A stretch of 5,497 nt of DNA from Chloroflexota bacterium (GTDB lineage Bacteria > Chloroflexota > Anaerolineae > Anaerolineales > UBA11579): NCBI GenBank assembly GCA_030610225.1, contig JAUWSD010000092.1:1-5497 (forward strand), read 5' to 3'. The notes below the pieces were generated by a model. The model did not search any database, was not told the origin of the DNA, and saw only the letters and a program-made list of their open reading frames with translations. Shown here one piece after another: positions 1 through 5,497 of this stretch. A program made the position numbers and the translations under genes. Within the stretch, counting starts at the first letter, position 1. Each line of letters begins with the position of its first letter.

Positions 1-2
1 AA

Positions 3-1058
3 GCCGGGATCGCCAGAACAGTGGCCCTTTTGGAAGAAAAAGGAGCGATGGATCATACGATCGTTGTTGTGGCATCAGCAGATGATGCCGCTGCACTGCA
101 GTATATTGCCCCTTTCGCTGGATGCGCGATCGGCGAGGAATTCATGGAGACAGGGCGGGATGCTCTGATCATTTATGATGACCTTTCAAAACATGCCTGG
201 GCATACCGCCAGGTTTCACTTTTGCTCCGCCGCCCTCCAGGACGTGAGGCATACCCCGGAGACGTTTTCTATCTCCACTCCCGATTATTGGAACGTGCTG
301 CACGTTTATCAGATAATTATGTGATCACAGCTAAAGACTTTGGCGGTGAACTCGCAGAAATTGGTGATGCAGTTGACGGAAAAATTTACGCTGGACCTGT
401 TGCTAAGCATAATGCTGATGAAGCACTCAAAGCAATGGAAAAACCAGCGGAATTCAAGCTGGTCAAGCAAAAAGGCTCTGGCGGCTCATTATCAGCGCTG
501 CCGATCATTGAAACCCTTTTGGGTGACGTATCAGCGTATGTTCCCACTAATGTGATCTCGATCACTGATGGTCAGATATATTTGGAGGGTAACCTCTTCA
601 ATGCAGGTATCCGCCCTGCTGTAAATGCCGGTTTGTCGGTATCGCGTGTAGGTGGCGATGCCCAGACCAAGGCGATGAAACAGGTCGCTGGTGGTCTGCG
701 TTTGGATATGGCCGCATTCCGTGAACTGGCAGCATTTGCCCAGTTCGGATCCGGTCTTGATAAAGCCACTCAGGCTCAGCTGAGCAGGGGTCAGCGCCTG
801 CAGGAGATCCTCAAGCAGCCGCAGTATCAACCAGTCGAGCTGGATGAAATGACCCTGATAATCTTTGCCGGCACAAATGGGTTTGCAGATGAGATCGAAA
901 TTACTAGAATGAAGGATTGGGAAGCAGGATTGCTTCGCTATATGAATGCATCTCACCCGGATGTCATGAAAGAACTGGCAACCGGAAACAAGATATCAGA
1001 CGAACTGGCTGCCAAGATGAAGACAGATATCGAGGCTTTCAATTCAACCTGGGCATAG
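3..1058 (+). CDS. atpA: ATP synthase F1 subunit alpha, C-terminal part (5' end outside window)
   Basis: The alpha subunit is the non-catalytic nucleotide-binding subunit of the F1 head, alternating with beta in the alpha3beta3 ring on the cytoplasmic side of the membrane. The frame is open from base 3, so 351 residues are visible out of roughly 550 and the Walker A loop lies upstream. Visible motifs, numbered from the first visible residue: the Walker B strand ALIIYDD (54-60), then LSKHAWAYRQ, LLLRRPPGREAYPGD, HSRLLERAA, SLSALPIIET (around 162-171), DVSAYVPTNVISITDGQI, and SVSRVGG (212-218). Arg215 of SVSRVGG is the arginine finger reaching into the catalytic site of beta. The C-terminal helical domain is complete and ends at TAG 1056-1058. 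An insertion of about 50 residues (visible residues 105-157) separates LLERAARLSD from GSGGSLSALP, where compact alpha subunits have only a few residues. The gene ends 20 bases before atpG. Identity is certain; only the 5' end is missing. Confidence 0.98.
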   Translation, partial: AGIARTVALLEEKGAMDHTIVVVASADDAAALQYIAPFAGCAIGEEFMETGRDALIIYDDLSKHAWAYRQVSLLLRRPPGREAYPGDVFYLHSRLLERAARLSDNYVITAKDFGGELAEIGDAVDGKIYAGPVAKHNADEALKAMEKPAEFKLVKQKGSGGSLSALPIIETLLGDVSAYVPTNVISITDGQIYLEGNLFNAGIRPAVNAGLSVSRVGGDAQTKAMKQVAGGLRLDMAAFRELAAFAQFGSGLDKATQAQLSRGQRLQEILKQPQYQPVELDEMTLIIFAGTNGFADEIEITRMKDWEAGLLRYMNASHPDVMKELATGNKISDELAAKMKTDIEAFNSTWA

Positions 1059-1067
1059 GACCCTCTT

Positions 1068-1073
1068 GAGGAA
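1068..1073 (+). promoter_or_regulatory. Ribosome binding site of atpG
   Basis: GAGGAA lies 5 bases before the ATG at 1079, in the 20-base gap after the atpA stop codon. The placement supports this ATG as the atpG start, in agreement with the conserved N-terminus MANAREVKLRI. Confidence 0.75.
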
Positions 1074-1078
1074 ATCGA

Positions 1079-1972
1079 ATGGCGAATGCTAGAGAAGTAA
1101 AACTCAGGATAAAAAGTGTCAAGAATATTGCTCAGGTGACACGTGCGCTGCAGGCAGTTAGTGCCAGCCGCGTGCGTAAAGCCATGGACACCATGTTTTC
1201 AACCCGTCCATATGCTAATAAAGCCTGGCAGGTTCTGACGCATGTTGCCAGACAGCCTGGAAGAGAAAATTTACACCCCTTATTGACCAAACGCGCGGAT
1301 GTCAAGAACGTGATCGTGATCATGATCAGCGGTGACCGCGGGTTGGCAGGCCCATACAACTCAAACATTATCAAGTACACATTTGAAAAGTTTGGGAAAT
1401 ATGAGGTACCTGCGCAATTCATTTCTATTGGCAGGAAGGGTACTGAGCTGCTCCACCGCCGTGGGATGAATATTATGGCAGATTTCCGCGACCTACCAGC
1501 AGAACCGAGCTTCGTGGACGTGTCTGCGATCGGAAGACTGGCTGTGGACGAGTTCCTGTCCGGCAATGCCGATGAAGTCTACCTGATGTACACAGACTTT
1601 GTGAACATGGTCAAACAGGACCCGGTAATGAAGAAGTTGCTTCCCCTGGAATATGAAACCGAAGTGGGACTGGTGGAAGCTGAATTTGGTGCCAGGAAAG
1701 ATGGGGCCAGCGCATCATATTTATATGAGCCTGGACAGACAGAGATATTAGACGAGATCATACCCCGTTTTACAGCGCTGCAGGTTTTCCAGGCCGTGCT
1801 TGAATCATTTGCCAGTGAGCATGCATCGCGAATGGTTGCGATGAAGAGTGCCACTGACAATGCGACTGAGCTGGCAGGGCTGCTGCAGTTGGAATACAAC
1901 AAAGCACGTCAGCTGGGTATTACGAGCGAAATTTTGGATATTGTTGGTGGTGCTGAGGCACTGGCCAAGTAA
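1079..1972 (+). CDS. atpG: ATP synthase F1 subunit gamma
   Basis: Gamma is the central rotor shaft of F1. Its N- and C-terminal helices form a coiled coil inside the alpha3beta3 ring, and its rotation drives the binding changes in beta. The protein has 297 residues, close to the usual length of about 285-300. Both conserved ends are intact. The N-terminal helix reads REVKLRIKSVKNIAQVTRAL. The C-terminal helix contains SEHASRMVAM, then YNKARQLGIT and EILDIVGGAEAL. The central Rossmann-like domain shows the family motif as SGDRGLAGPYNSNI (SDRGLCGGLNSN in many homologues). In the N-terminal helix the usual ITKAM-EMVAA pattern reads VTRALQAVSA, so Leu replaces the methionine known as Met23 in E. 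coli gamma. Such variation is expected between phyla. The start is fixed by the ribosome binding site at 1068-1073. The gene is followed 24 bases later by atpD in the same transcription unit. Confidence 0.97.
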   Translation: MANAREVKLRIKSVKNIAQVTRALQAVSASRVRKAMDTMFSTRPYANKAWQVLTHVARQPGRENLHPLLTKRADVKNVIVIMISGDRGLAGPYNSNIIKYTFEKFGKYEVPAQFISIGRKGTELLHRRGMNIMADFRDLPAEPSFVDVSAIGRLAVDEFLSGNADEVYLMYTDFVNMVKQDPVMKKLLPLEYETEVGLVEAEFGARKDGASASYLYEPGQTEILDEIIPRFTALQVFQAVLESFASEHASRMVAMKSATDNATELAGLLQLEYNKARQLGITSEILDIVGGAEALAK

Positions 1973-1986
1973 TATAAAGAGGATTT

Positions 1987-1991
1987 GGAGG
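1987..1991 (+). promoter_or_regulatory. Ribosome binding site that fixes the atpD start
   Basis: GGAGG at 1987-1991 is 5 bases before the ATG at 1997. An in-frame TTG at 1985 overlaps this site and would add four residues (MEVG). It cannot use this Shine-Dalgarno sequence, so 1997 is the better start. Confidence 0.85.
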
Positions 1992-1996
1992 TAGGA

Positions 1997-3391
1997 ATGG
2001 CAGAATTCACTGGCCAAGTTGTGCAAATTGCAGGTGGTGTTGTAGACGTTGATTTTGGTAAAAACTCACTTCCTGAGCTTTTTTATGCTCTCGAGATAGA
2101 GCGTGAGGGTAAAGATGCATTAGTGCTGGAAGTTCAGAACCATATTGGAAACGGATGGGTGCGTACAGTTGCGATGGATTCAACTGACGGACTTCAGAGA
2201 GGAATGCAAGTTGCAAACACAGGCGCTCCGATCATGGTTCCAGTTGGTGAGGCGTCATTGGGAAGGATCTTCAATGTTCTTGGAAAACCAATAGATGGCG
2301 GACCGGAAGCAGATACAGATATCTTTTACCCAATTCACCGTCCAGCTCCTTCCTTTGATGAGCAGGCAACATCTGTTGAGGTATTCGAAACAGGTATTAA
2401 GGTTATCGACCTGATCGCCCCGTTCACCAAAGGTGGAAAGACCGGAATCTTCGGTGGTGCTGGGGTTGGTAAAACCATCATCATTCAGGAGTTGATCAAC
2501 TCGATCGCTACCGTCCACAAAGGAAACTCGGTTTTCGCAGGTGTTGGTGAACGCACCCGTGAGGGTACCCAGATGTACCGCGAAATGCTCGAGTCCGGAG
2601 TAATCAAAGACACAGCTCTTGTATATGGACAGATGAATGAGCCTGCAGGTGTGCGTTTGCGAGTTGGGCTGACCGCTCTGACAATGGCGGAATATTTCCG
2701 TGACCAGGGACGCGATGTGCTGCTCTTTATTGATAATATTTTCCGCTTTTCAATGAGCGGTTCCGAAGTATCAGCGCTGTTAGGCCGTATGCCTTCAGCA
2801 GTTGGATACCAGCCGACACTTGGGACTGAGATGGGGCAGCTTCAGGAGAGGATCACATCTACCAGAACAGGATCGATCACCTCCATGCAGGCAGTCTATG
2901 TTCCTGCAGATGACTATTCCGACCCGGCTCCAGTAGCAACATTCACGCATCTTGATGCTACAATCGCACTTGAGCGATCAATTTCAGACAAGGGTATTTA
3001 CCCCGCTGTTGATCCGCTTGCATCGACATCCAGAATTCTTGATCCGAACATCGTCGGCGAAGAGCATTATGCAACCGCCCGTGAGGTTCAGCAGGTACTT
3101 CAGAAATATAAAGACCTGCAGGATATTATTGCAATCCTTGGTATTGACGAGCTTGGCGAAGATGATAAACTGGCAGTATCCCGCGCCAGAAAGATCGAGC
3201 GTTTCTTCTCCCAGCCATTCTTCGTTGCGGAACAGTTCACCGGAACCCCCGGTGCATATGTTCCTTTGAAAGAAACAGTCAAAGGCTTCAGAGAGATCCT
3301 TGACGGTAAGCATGATGATTTACCGGAACAGGCATTCATGTTCGTTGGATCGATCGAAGAAGTTTTGAAGAAAGCTGAAACACTGGTATAA
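1997..3391 (+). CDS. atpD: ATP synthase F1 subunit beta (catalytic)
   Basis: Beta carries the catalytic sites that make or hydrolyse ATP in F1. With the start at ATG 1997 the protein has 464 residues, normal for the family (about 460-480). Domains in order are an N-terminal beta barrel (about 1-80), the nucleotide-binding core (about 81-355), and the C-terminal helical bundle. Key residues visible: Walker A GGAGVGKT (153-160); the catalytic glutamate E185 and adjacent R186 in GVGERTREG; Walker B VLLFIDN with D246; SEVSALLGRMPSAVGYQPTL (256-275); and the aromatic Tyr in GIYPAVDPL (333-341). All residues expected for catalysis are present, so the enzyme should be active. The lever motif usually written DELSEED appears as DELGEDD (384-390), a Ser-to-Gly and Glu-to-Asp variant that keeps the acidic pattern. 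The gene sits 24 bases after atpG and 18 bases before atpC. Its unmistakable C-terminus ends in SIEEVLKKAETLV. Confidence 0.98.
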   Translation: MAEFTGQVVQIAGGVVDVDFGKNSLPELFYALEIEREGKDALVLEVQNHIGNGWVRTVAMDSTDGLQRGMQVANTGAPIMVPVGEASLGRIFNVLGKPIDGGPEADTDIFYPIHRPAPSFDEQATSVEVFETGIKVIDLIAPFTKGGKTGIFGGAGVGKTIIIQELINSIATVHKGNSVFAGVGERTREGTQMYREMLESGVIKDTALVYGQMNEPAGVRLRVGLTALTMAEYFRDQGRDVLLFIDNIFRFSMSGSEVSALLGRMPSAVGYQPTLGTEMGQLQERITSTRTGSITSMQAVYVPADDYSDPAPVATFTHLDATIALERSISDKGIYPAVDPLASTSRILDPNIVGEEHYATAREVQQVLQKYKDLQDIIAILGIDELGEDDKLAVSRARKIERFFSQPFFVAEQFTGTPGAYVPLKETVKGFREILDGKHDDLPEQAFMFVGSIEEVLKKAETLV

Positions 3392-3394
3392 GGT

Positions 3395-3400
3395 AAGGAG
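3395..3400 (+). promoter_or_regulatory. Ribosome binding site of atpC
   Basis: AAGGAG is separated by 9 bases from the ATG at 3410, inside the 18-base gap after the atpD stop codon. It is a good match to the Shine-Dalgarno consensus with slightly long spacing. Confidence 0.75.
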
Positions 3401-3409
3401 AGAGTTTAG

Positions 3410-3865
3410 ATGACAATTCGTTGTGAGATAGTCTCACAAGACCGGCTGGTATATGAAGGCGATGTTGACATTGTCGTCAGTCCCGGCATTGAAGGCGAGA
3501 TGGGAATCCTGCCCGACCATGCCCCGCTGCTTTCTATCCTGGACTTTGGGCTTGTACGGGTCCGCAAAGAGAATCAGGAAGAAGTCTTTACTGTAACTGG
3601 TGGATTGGTGGAAGTTCAGCCTGAGATCGTAACAATCCTGGCTGATGCCGCTGAGCATGTTGATGAGATCGATGCTGCCAGGGCAGAAGAAGCCAAGAAT
3701 CGAGCTGAAGAAATTCTGGCTGGCGGACCGCCAGATGGTGATATAGATAAATACTTGATGATCGAAGCGGCCTTACGCAGATCAAATTTGCGTCTATCTG
3801 CAATCAAACGCTATAGATCAGGGCGCAGACACATCCAGACTGAGCCGACAGGTGAGAGCGACTAA
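3410..3865 (+). CDS. atpC: ATP synthase F1 subunit epsilon
   Basis: Epsilon binds gamma and the c-ring, and in many bacteria its C-terminal helices extend into F1 to inhibit ATP hydrolysis. The protein has 151 residues; most homologues have 130-145. The N-terminal beta sandwich (about 1-85) shows the family signatures EIVSQDRLVYEGDVD, SPGIEGEMGILPDHAPLLS (24-42) and FTVTGGLVEVQP. The C-terminal helical hairpin starts with EIDAARAEEAKNRAEEIL (86-103). This contains I-D-x-x-R-A (87-92), which matches the I(L)DxxRA ATP-binding motif described for Bacillus-type epsilon. The second helix, EAALRRSNLRLSAIKRYR, is arginine-rich as in ATP-binding forms. A glycine- and proline-containing loop (AGGPPDGD, 104-111) joins the helices, and a polar tail follows. 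ATP binding is an inference from the motif. The gene ends three bases before the next start codon, and its first codons hold an inverted repeat (3421-3439). Confidence 0.96.
   Translation: MTIRCEIVSQDRLVYEGDVDIVVSPGIEGEMGILPDHAPLLSILDFGLVRVRKENQEEVFTVTGGLVEVQPEIVTILADAAEHVDEIDAARAEEAKNRAEEILAGGPPDGDIDKYLMIEAALRRSNLRLSAIKRYRSGRRHIQTEPTGESD
3421..3439. repeat. Perfect 8-3-8 inverted repeat in the first codons of atpC
   Basis: TTGTGAGA (3421-3428) and TCTCACAA (3432-3439) are exact reverse complements separated by TAG. The element starts 11 bases after the A of the atpC start codon. In RNA it could form an 8-bp stem with a three-base loop. As DNA its half-sites resemble the TTGTGA/TCACAA arms of Rex and CRP-family operators. 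However, the gap between TTGTGA and TCACAA is 7 bases, whereas those operators have 6. By chance alone, about one 8-bp inverted repeat with a short spacer is expected in a window of this size, so a function is not established. Confidence 0.45.
3851..3856 (+). promoter_or_regulatory. Weak ribosome binding site of the mreB-like gene, inside the end of atpC
   Basis: GGTGAG lies 12 bases before the ATG at 3869, within the last codons of atpC. The match and spacing are poor. With only three bases between the atpC stop codon and this ATG, translation of the mreB-like gene probably depends on ribosomes finishing atpC (translational coupling, inferred). A second in-frame ATG at 3875 has no better site. 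Confidence 0.4.
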
Positions 3866-3868
3866 GAA

Positions 3869-4882
3869 ATGGCAATGTTATCAAAAGAGCTGGGAATAGA
3901 CCTGGGGACAATGTTCACCCGGATCGTTGAGGGCGACCAGGTTCTAATCGAGGAACCGACAGTGGTTGCTATCGACTTTGAGGAACAGAAGATGGTCGAG
4001 ATCGGACAAGCTGCCCTGAATATGATGGGACGCGTATCCGATGTATTGGAAGTTGAACGCCCATTGAACAACGGTGTTGTTGCATTCTATGAATATACAC
4101 AAGTCTTTCTGCAGGAACTCCTGAAGAGAGTTACAGGTCCGATGCGCTTTTTTAAACCGAAAGTGATGGTTACACATCCTTATGGGATCACTAGCGTCGA
4201 GCGCCGGGCAGTGCATGAAGTTGTACTGGAAGCTTTGGGGCGAAATTCAAATGCGATGCTGGTGCCTCAGCCGATGGCTGCTGCACTGGGCATTGATCTG
4301 CCGATCGGGACACCAACCGGAAATATGGTTGTGATCCTTGGGGGTGGATGTTCTCAGGCGGCGGTATTGGCGATGCACGACATTGTGTCTGCTGATACTC
4401 AACGTGAGGGTGGTCTTTATCTTGATAATGAAATTGTGAATTATGTCAGAAGAAAATATGGCTTGATAATCAGTATGCGCACTGCGGAGAAGATCAAAAT
4501 TCAGATCGGTGCAGCTGTCCCGCAGGACCAGGAATTGAGCATGGAGTTGCAGGGTCAGGATCAGGTGTCCGGGCTTCCTAAGCCATTCACATTGACCAGC
4601 AGTGAAATTGTAGAAGCGCTGGAAGGGCCGCTTGAGCGCGTATTTGAAATGATCAGACAGGTGCTGGAGAAAACCCCGCCTGAGCTGGCTTCGGATATCA
4701 TTGACCGCGGGATAGCACTTTGCGGGGGTGGTTCTCAGCTGCGGGGGATCGACAAGCTGATGACCCAGAAGATGGGCATCCCAACTTATGTGGTTGATAA
4801 CCCGATCACGTGTGTGGCACTGGGGGCTGTTAGAGCGCTGGAGATATATCCTCTTATTGAGAGAAATCTACCTCAGTATTAG
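3869..4882 (+). CDS. mreB: Divergent MreB-like actin homologue with altered ATPase residues
   Basis: This is a 337-residue member of the MreB branch of the actin superfamily, whose typical members polymerise with ATP under the membrane and guide cell-wall synthesis. Length and motif order match MreB (about 335-350 residues). Phosphate-1 loop GIDLGT (9-14) is present. MRFFKPKV (92-99) matches the hydrophobic membrane loop seen as MNLFKPRV in Thermotoga MreB. Further matches are GITSVERRAV (106-115), PMAAALG (135-141), MRTAEKIKIQIG (203-214), KTPPELASDIIDRGI (268-282), and the adenosine motif CGGGSQLRG (285-293). Catalytic positions depart from the family: LIEEPM reads LVPQPM (131-136), DIGGGTTE reads ILGGGCSQ (156-163), and GDEMD reads GLYLD (182-186). 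ATP may still bind, but hydrolysis looks compromised (inference). The frame is intact and the fold motifs well kept, so this is not a pseudogene. It follows atpC by three bases and precedes the first terminator, so it is probably co-transcribed with the ATP synthase genes. Family membership is sure; a classical cell-shape role is not. Confidence 0.88.
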   Translation: MAMLSKELGIDLGTMFTRIVEGDQVLIEEPTVVAIDFEEQKMVEIGQAALNMMGRVSDVLEVERPLNNGVVAFYEYTQVFLQELLKRVTGPMRFFKPKVMVTHPYGITSVERRAVHEVVLEALGRNSNAMLVPQPMAAALGIDLPIGTPTGNMVVILGGGCSQAAVLAMHDIVSADTQREGGLYLDNEIVNYVRRKYGLIISMRTAEKIKIQIGAAVPQDQELSMELQGQDQVSGLPKPFTLTSSEIVEALEGPLERVFEMIRQVLEKTPPELASDIIDRGIALCGGGSQLRGIDKLMTQKMGIPTYVVDNPITCVALGAVRALEIYPLIERNLPQY

Positions 4883-4897
4883 AACAATAAATTAGAT

Positions 4898-4932
4898 AAA
4901 AAAAAGCTGCCATATGGCAGCTTTTATGTTTT
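4898..4932. terminator. Bidirectional intrinsic terminator between the mreB-like gene and rex
   Basis: A perfect 10-bp stem, AAAAGCTGCC (4902-4911) with GGCAGCTTTT (4916-4925), closes on the loop ATAT. On the + strand it is followed by TTTTATGTTTT. On the - strand the hairpin is followed by a run of eight U (complement of A 4898-4905). It therefore ends both convergent transcripts, and the unbroken U run suggests it works better for rex. It occupies most of the 63 bases between the two stop codons and is the first clear terminator after atpA. Confidence 0.9.
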
Positions 4933-4945
4933 CAGGGATAAGAAT

Positions 4946-5497
4946 TTAATCCATGTAATATGTCATGATCTGCAGATGGACAGCTGGATCAATATACTGT
5001 ACACGAATGTCTTGAGAAACCGTTAGAATTGTTGGAGCATAATTAAGGATCGCTTTTACTCCTGCTTCCATAAGTTCATTCGCTATGTCCTGAGCAACCA
5101 TATCTGGAACAGAAATCATGGCAACCTTGATGTTCGCATTTTTGATATCTTCTTTCAAATTTGCAGAATCTTTGATGGTGAACTGCCCTACTTTTTCACC
5201 GATCTTTGATGGATCACTATCAAAGAGCATAGCAATTTTAAATCCACGCTGATTGAATCCCTTGTAATTTGCCAGGGCGTGACCAATGTCACCGATACCG
5301 ATCAAGGCGACATCCCAAATTTTATTGATATTCAGAATTGACTGGATATTGCTTATCAAGTGTTCGATATCATAGCCGGTGCCCTGCTTGCCAAACTCTC
5401 CAAATTGTGACAGGTCTTTTCGGATTTGAGCGGGTGTGATCGCAAGCTTTTCTCCGAGTTCCTGTGAAGAAGTGATTTTCCGGCCTTCACCGTTTAA
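4946..5497 (-). CDS. rex: Redox-sensing transcriptional repressor Rex (N-terminal end outside window)
   Basis: Rex is a homodimeric repressor that leaves DNA when NADH rises. It typically controls respiratory, fermentative and NAD-related genes. The frame stays open from the stop codon at 4946-4948 to the window edge, giving 183 residues; a full Rex has about 205-220, so roughly 20-30 N-terminal residues are missing. Numbering from the first visible residue, the winged-helix domain includes ITSSQELGEKL (8-18), then PAQIRKDLSQFGEFG (22-36) and KQGTGYD. The Rossmann domain follows, with VALIGIGDIGHAL holding the NADH-binding GxGxxG (67-72). Next come ANYKGF, GFKIAMLFDSDPSKIG, ISVPDMVAQDIANEL, AGVKAILNYAP (the family's NFAP motif), and a C-terminal helix, HLQIMTYYM, of the domain-swapped kind. 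An internal TTG at 5359 is not the start, because the DNA-binding domain lies upstream of it. The promoter and any self-operator lie outside the window. Confidence 0.96.
   Translation of the reverse strand, partial: LNGEGRKITSSQELGEKLAITPAQIRKDLSQFGEFGKQGTGYDIEHLISNIQSILNINKIWDVALIGIGDIGHALANYKGFNQRGFKIAMLFDSDPSKIGEKVGQFTIKDSANLKEDIKNANIKVAMISVPDMVAQDIANELMEAGVKAILNYAPTILTVSQDIRVQYIDPAVHLQIMTYYMD

Noticed and set aside
21..23. GTG as a start codon for the first gene
   Set aside because: The alpha-subunit frame continues upstream to the window edge, and the sequence here is internal to the nucleotide-binding domain, so this GTG codes for an internal valine.
531..956. Long open frame on the minus strand opposite atpA
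   Set aside because: It lies fully within the conserved atpA coding region, its translation shows no recognisable family, and it has no supporting context. Similar minus-strand frames opposite atpG, atpD, atpC and the mreB-like gene were dismissed for the same reason.
1317..1328. 12-base palindrome TGATCATGATCA in atpG
   Set aside because: It encodes the hydrophobic strand IVIMIS of the gamma core and arises from repeated GTG ATC/ATG ATC codons. No spacing or context suggests an operator.
1985..1987. TTG as the start codon of atpD
   Set aside because: It overlaps the GGAGG ribosome binding site. The ATG at 1997 has ideal spacing and gives the usual beta N-terminus.
3391..3409. Possible promoter or terminator between atpD and atpC
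   Set aside because: The 18-base gap holds only a ribosome binding site. There is no hairpin with a U run and no room for a separate promoter.
3869..4882. mreB-like gene as a decaying pseudogene
   Set aside because: The frame is uninterrupted and of family length. Both termini and most fold motifs are conserved, and the substitutions cluster in the active site, which suggests functional change and not decay.
3869..4882. mreB-like gene as a plasmid ParM, FtsA or Hsp70-type protein
   Set aside because: KTPPELASDIIDRGI, the FFKP loop and the RTAEKIKIQIG segment are specific to the MreB branch. There are no Hsp70 substrate domain or FtsA 1C features, and no plasmid context.

Overview
The window carries the 3' half of an F-type ATP synthase operon on the + strand. 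An actin-fold MreB-like gene follows it directly. A convergent rex gene on the - strand runs off the right edge. Order: atpA (5' end missing, 3-1058), atpG (1079-1972), atpD (1997-3391), atpC (3410-3865), mreB-like (3869-4882), a bidirectional hairpin terminator (4898-4932), and rex (4946-5497, missing its N-terminal end). Coding density is very high, and no stretch above 300 bases lacks a gene. No RNA gene, mobile element or CRISPR array was seen.

The organism is most likely an anaerobic or facultative member of the Chloroflexota, perhaps Anaerolineae. This is inferred from the contiguous A-G-D-C order of F1 genes, the style of the gamma and epsilon sequences, the presence of a Rex redox repressor and an MreB-type cytoskeletal gene, and roughly balanced base composition. 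It is recall-based and not proven by any marker gene here.

The five + strand genes look like one transcription unit. Gaps are 20, 24, 18 and 3 bases, with no hairpin terminator between them, and the first convincing terminator follows the mreB-like gene. AtpA, AtpD and AtpG form the F1 motor (alpha3 beta3 gamma) and AtpC is the inhibitory epsilon subunit. The mreB-like gene would be made together with F1. On the other strand, Rex senses the NADH/NAD+ ratio and in many bacteria controls respiratory and fermentative genes. Its closeness to the ATP synthase operon is suggestive, but no convincing Rex operator is visible.

The most notable signal is the MreB-like protein. It keeps the overall actin fold motifs and the membrane-loop motif of MreB. 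However, the residues that position metal and water for ATP hydrolysis are replaced: the Glu-Glu of the EEP motif by Pro-Gln, and the Asp and Thr of the DIGGGT loop by Ile and Cys. This suggests a non-hydrolysing, possibly regulatory, actin homologue translated right after the epsilon subunit. Secondary observations are an insertion of about 50 residues in AtpA, a DELGEDD variant of the beta DELSEED lever, and a perfect 8-3-8 inverted repeat at the start of atpC.
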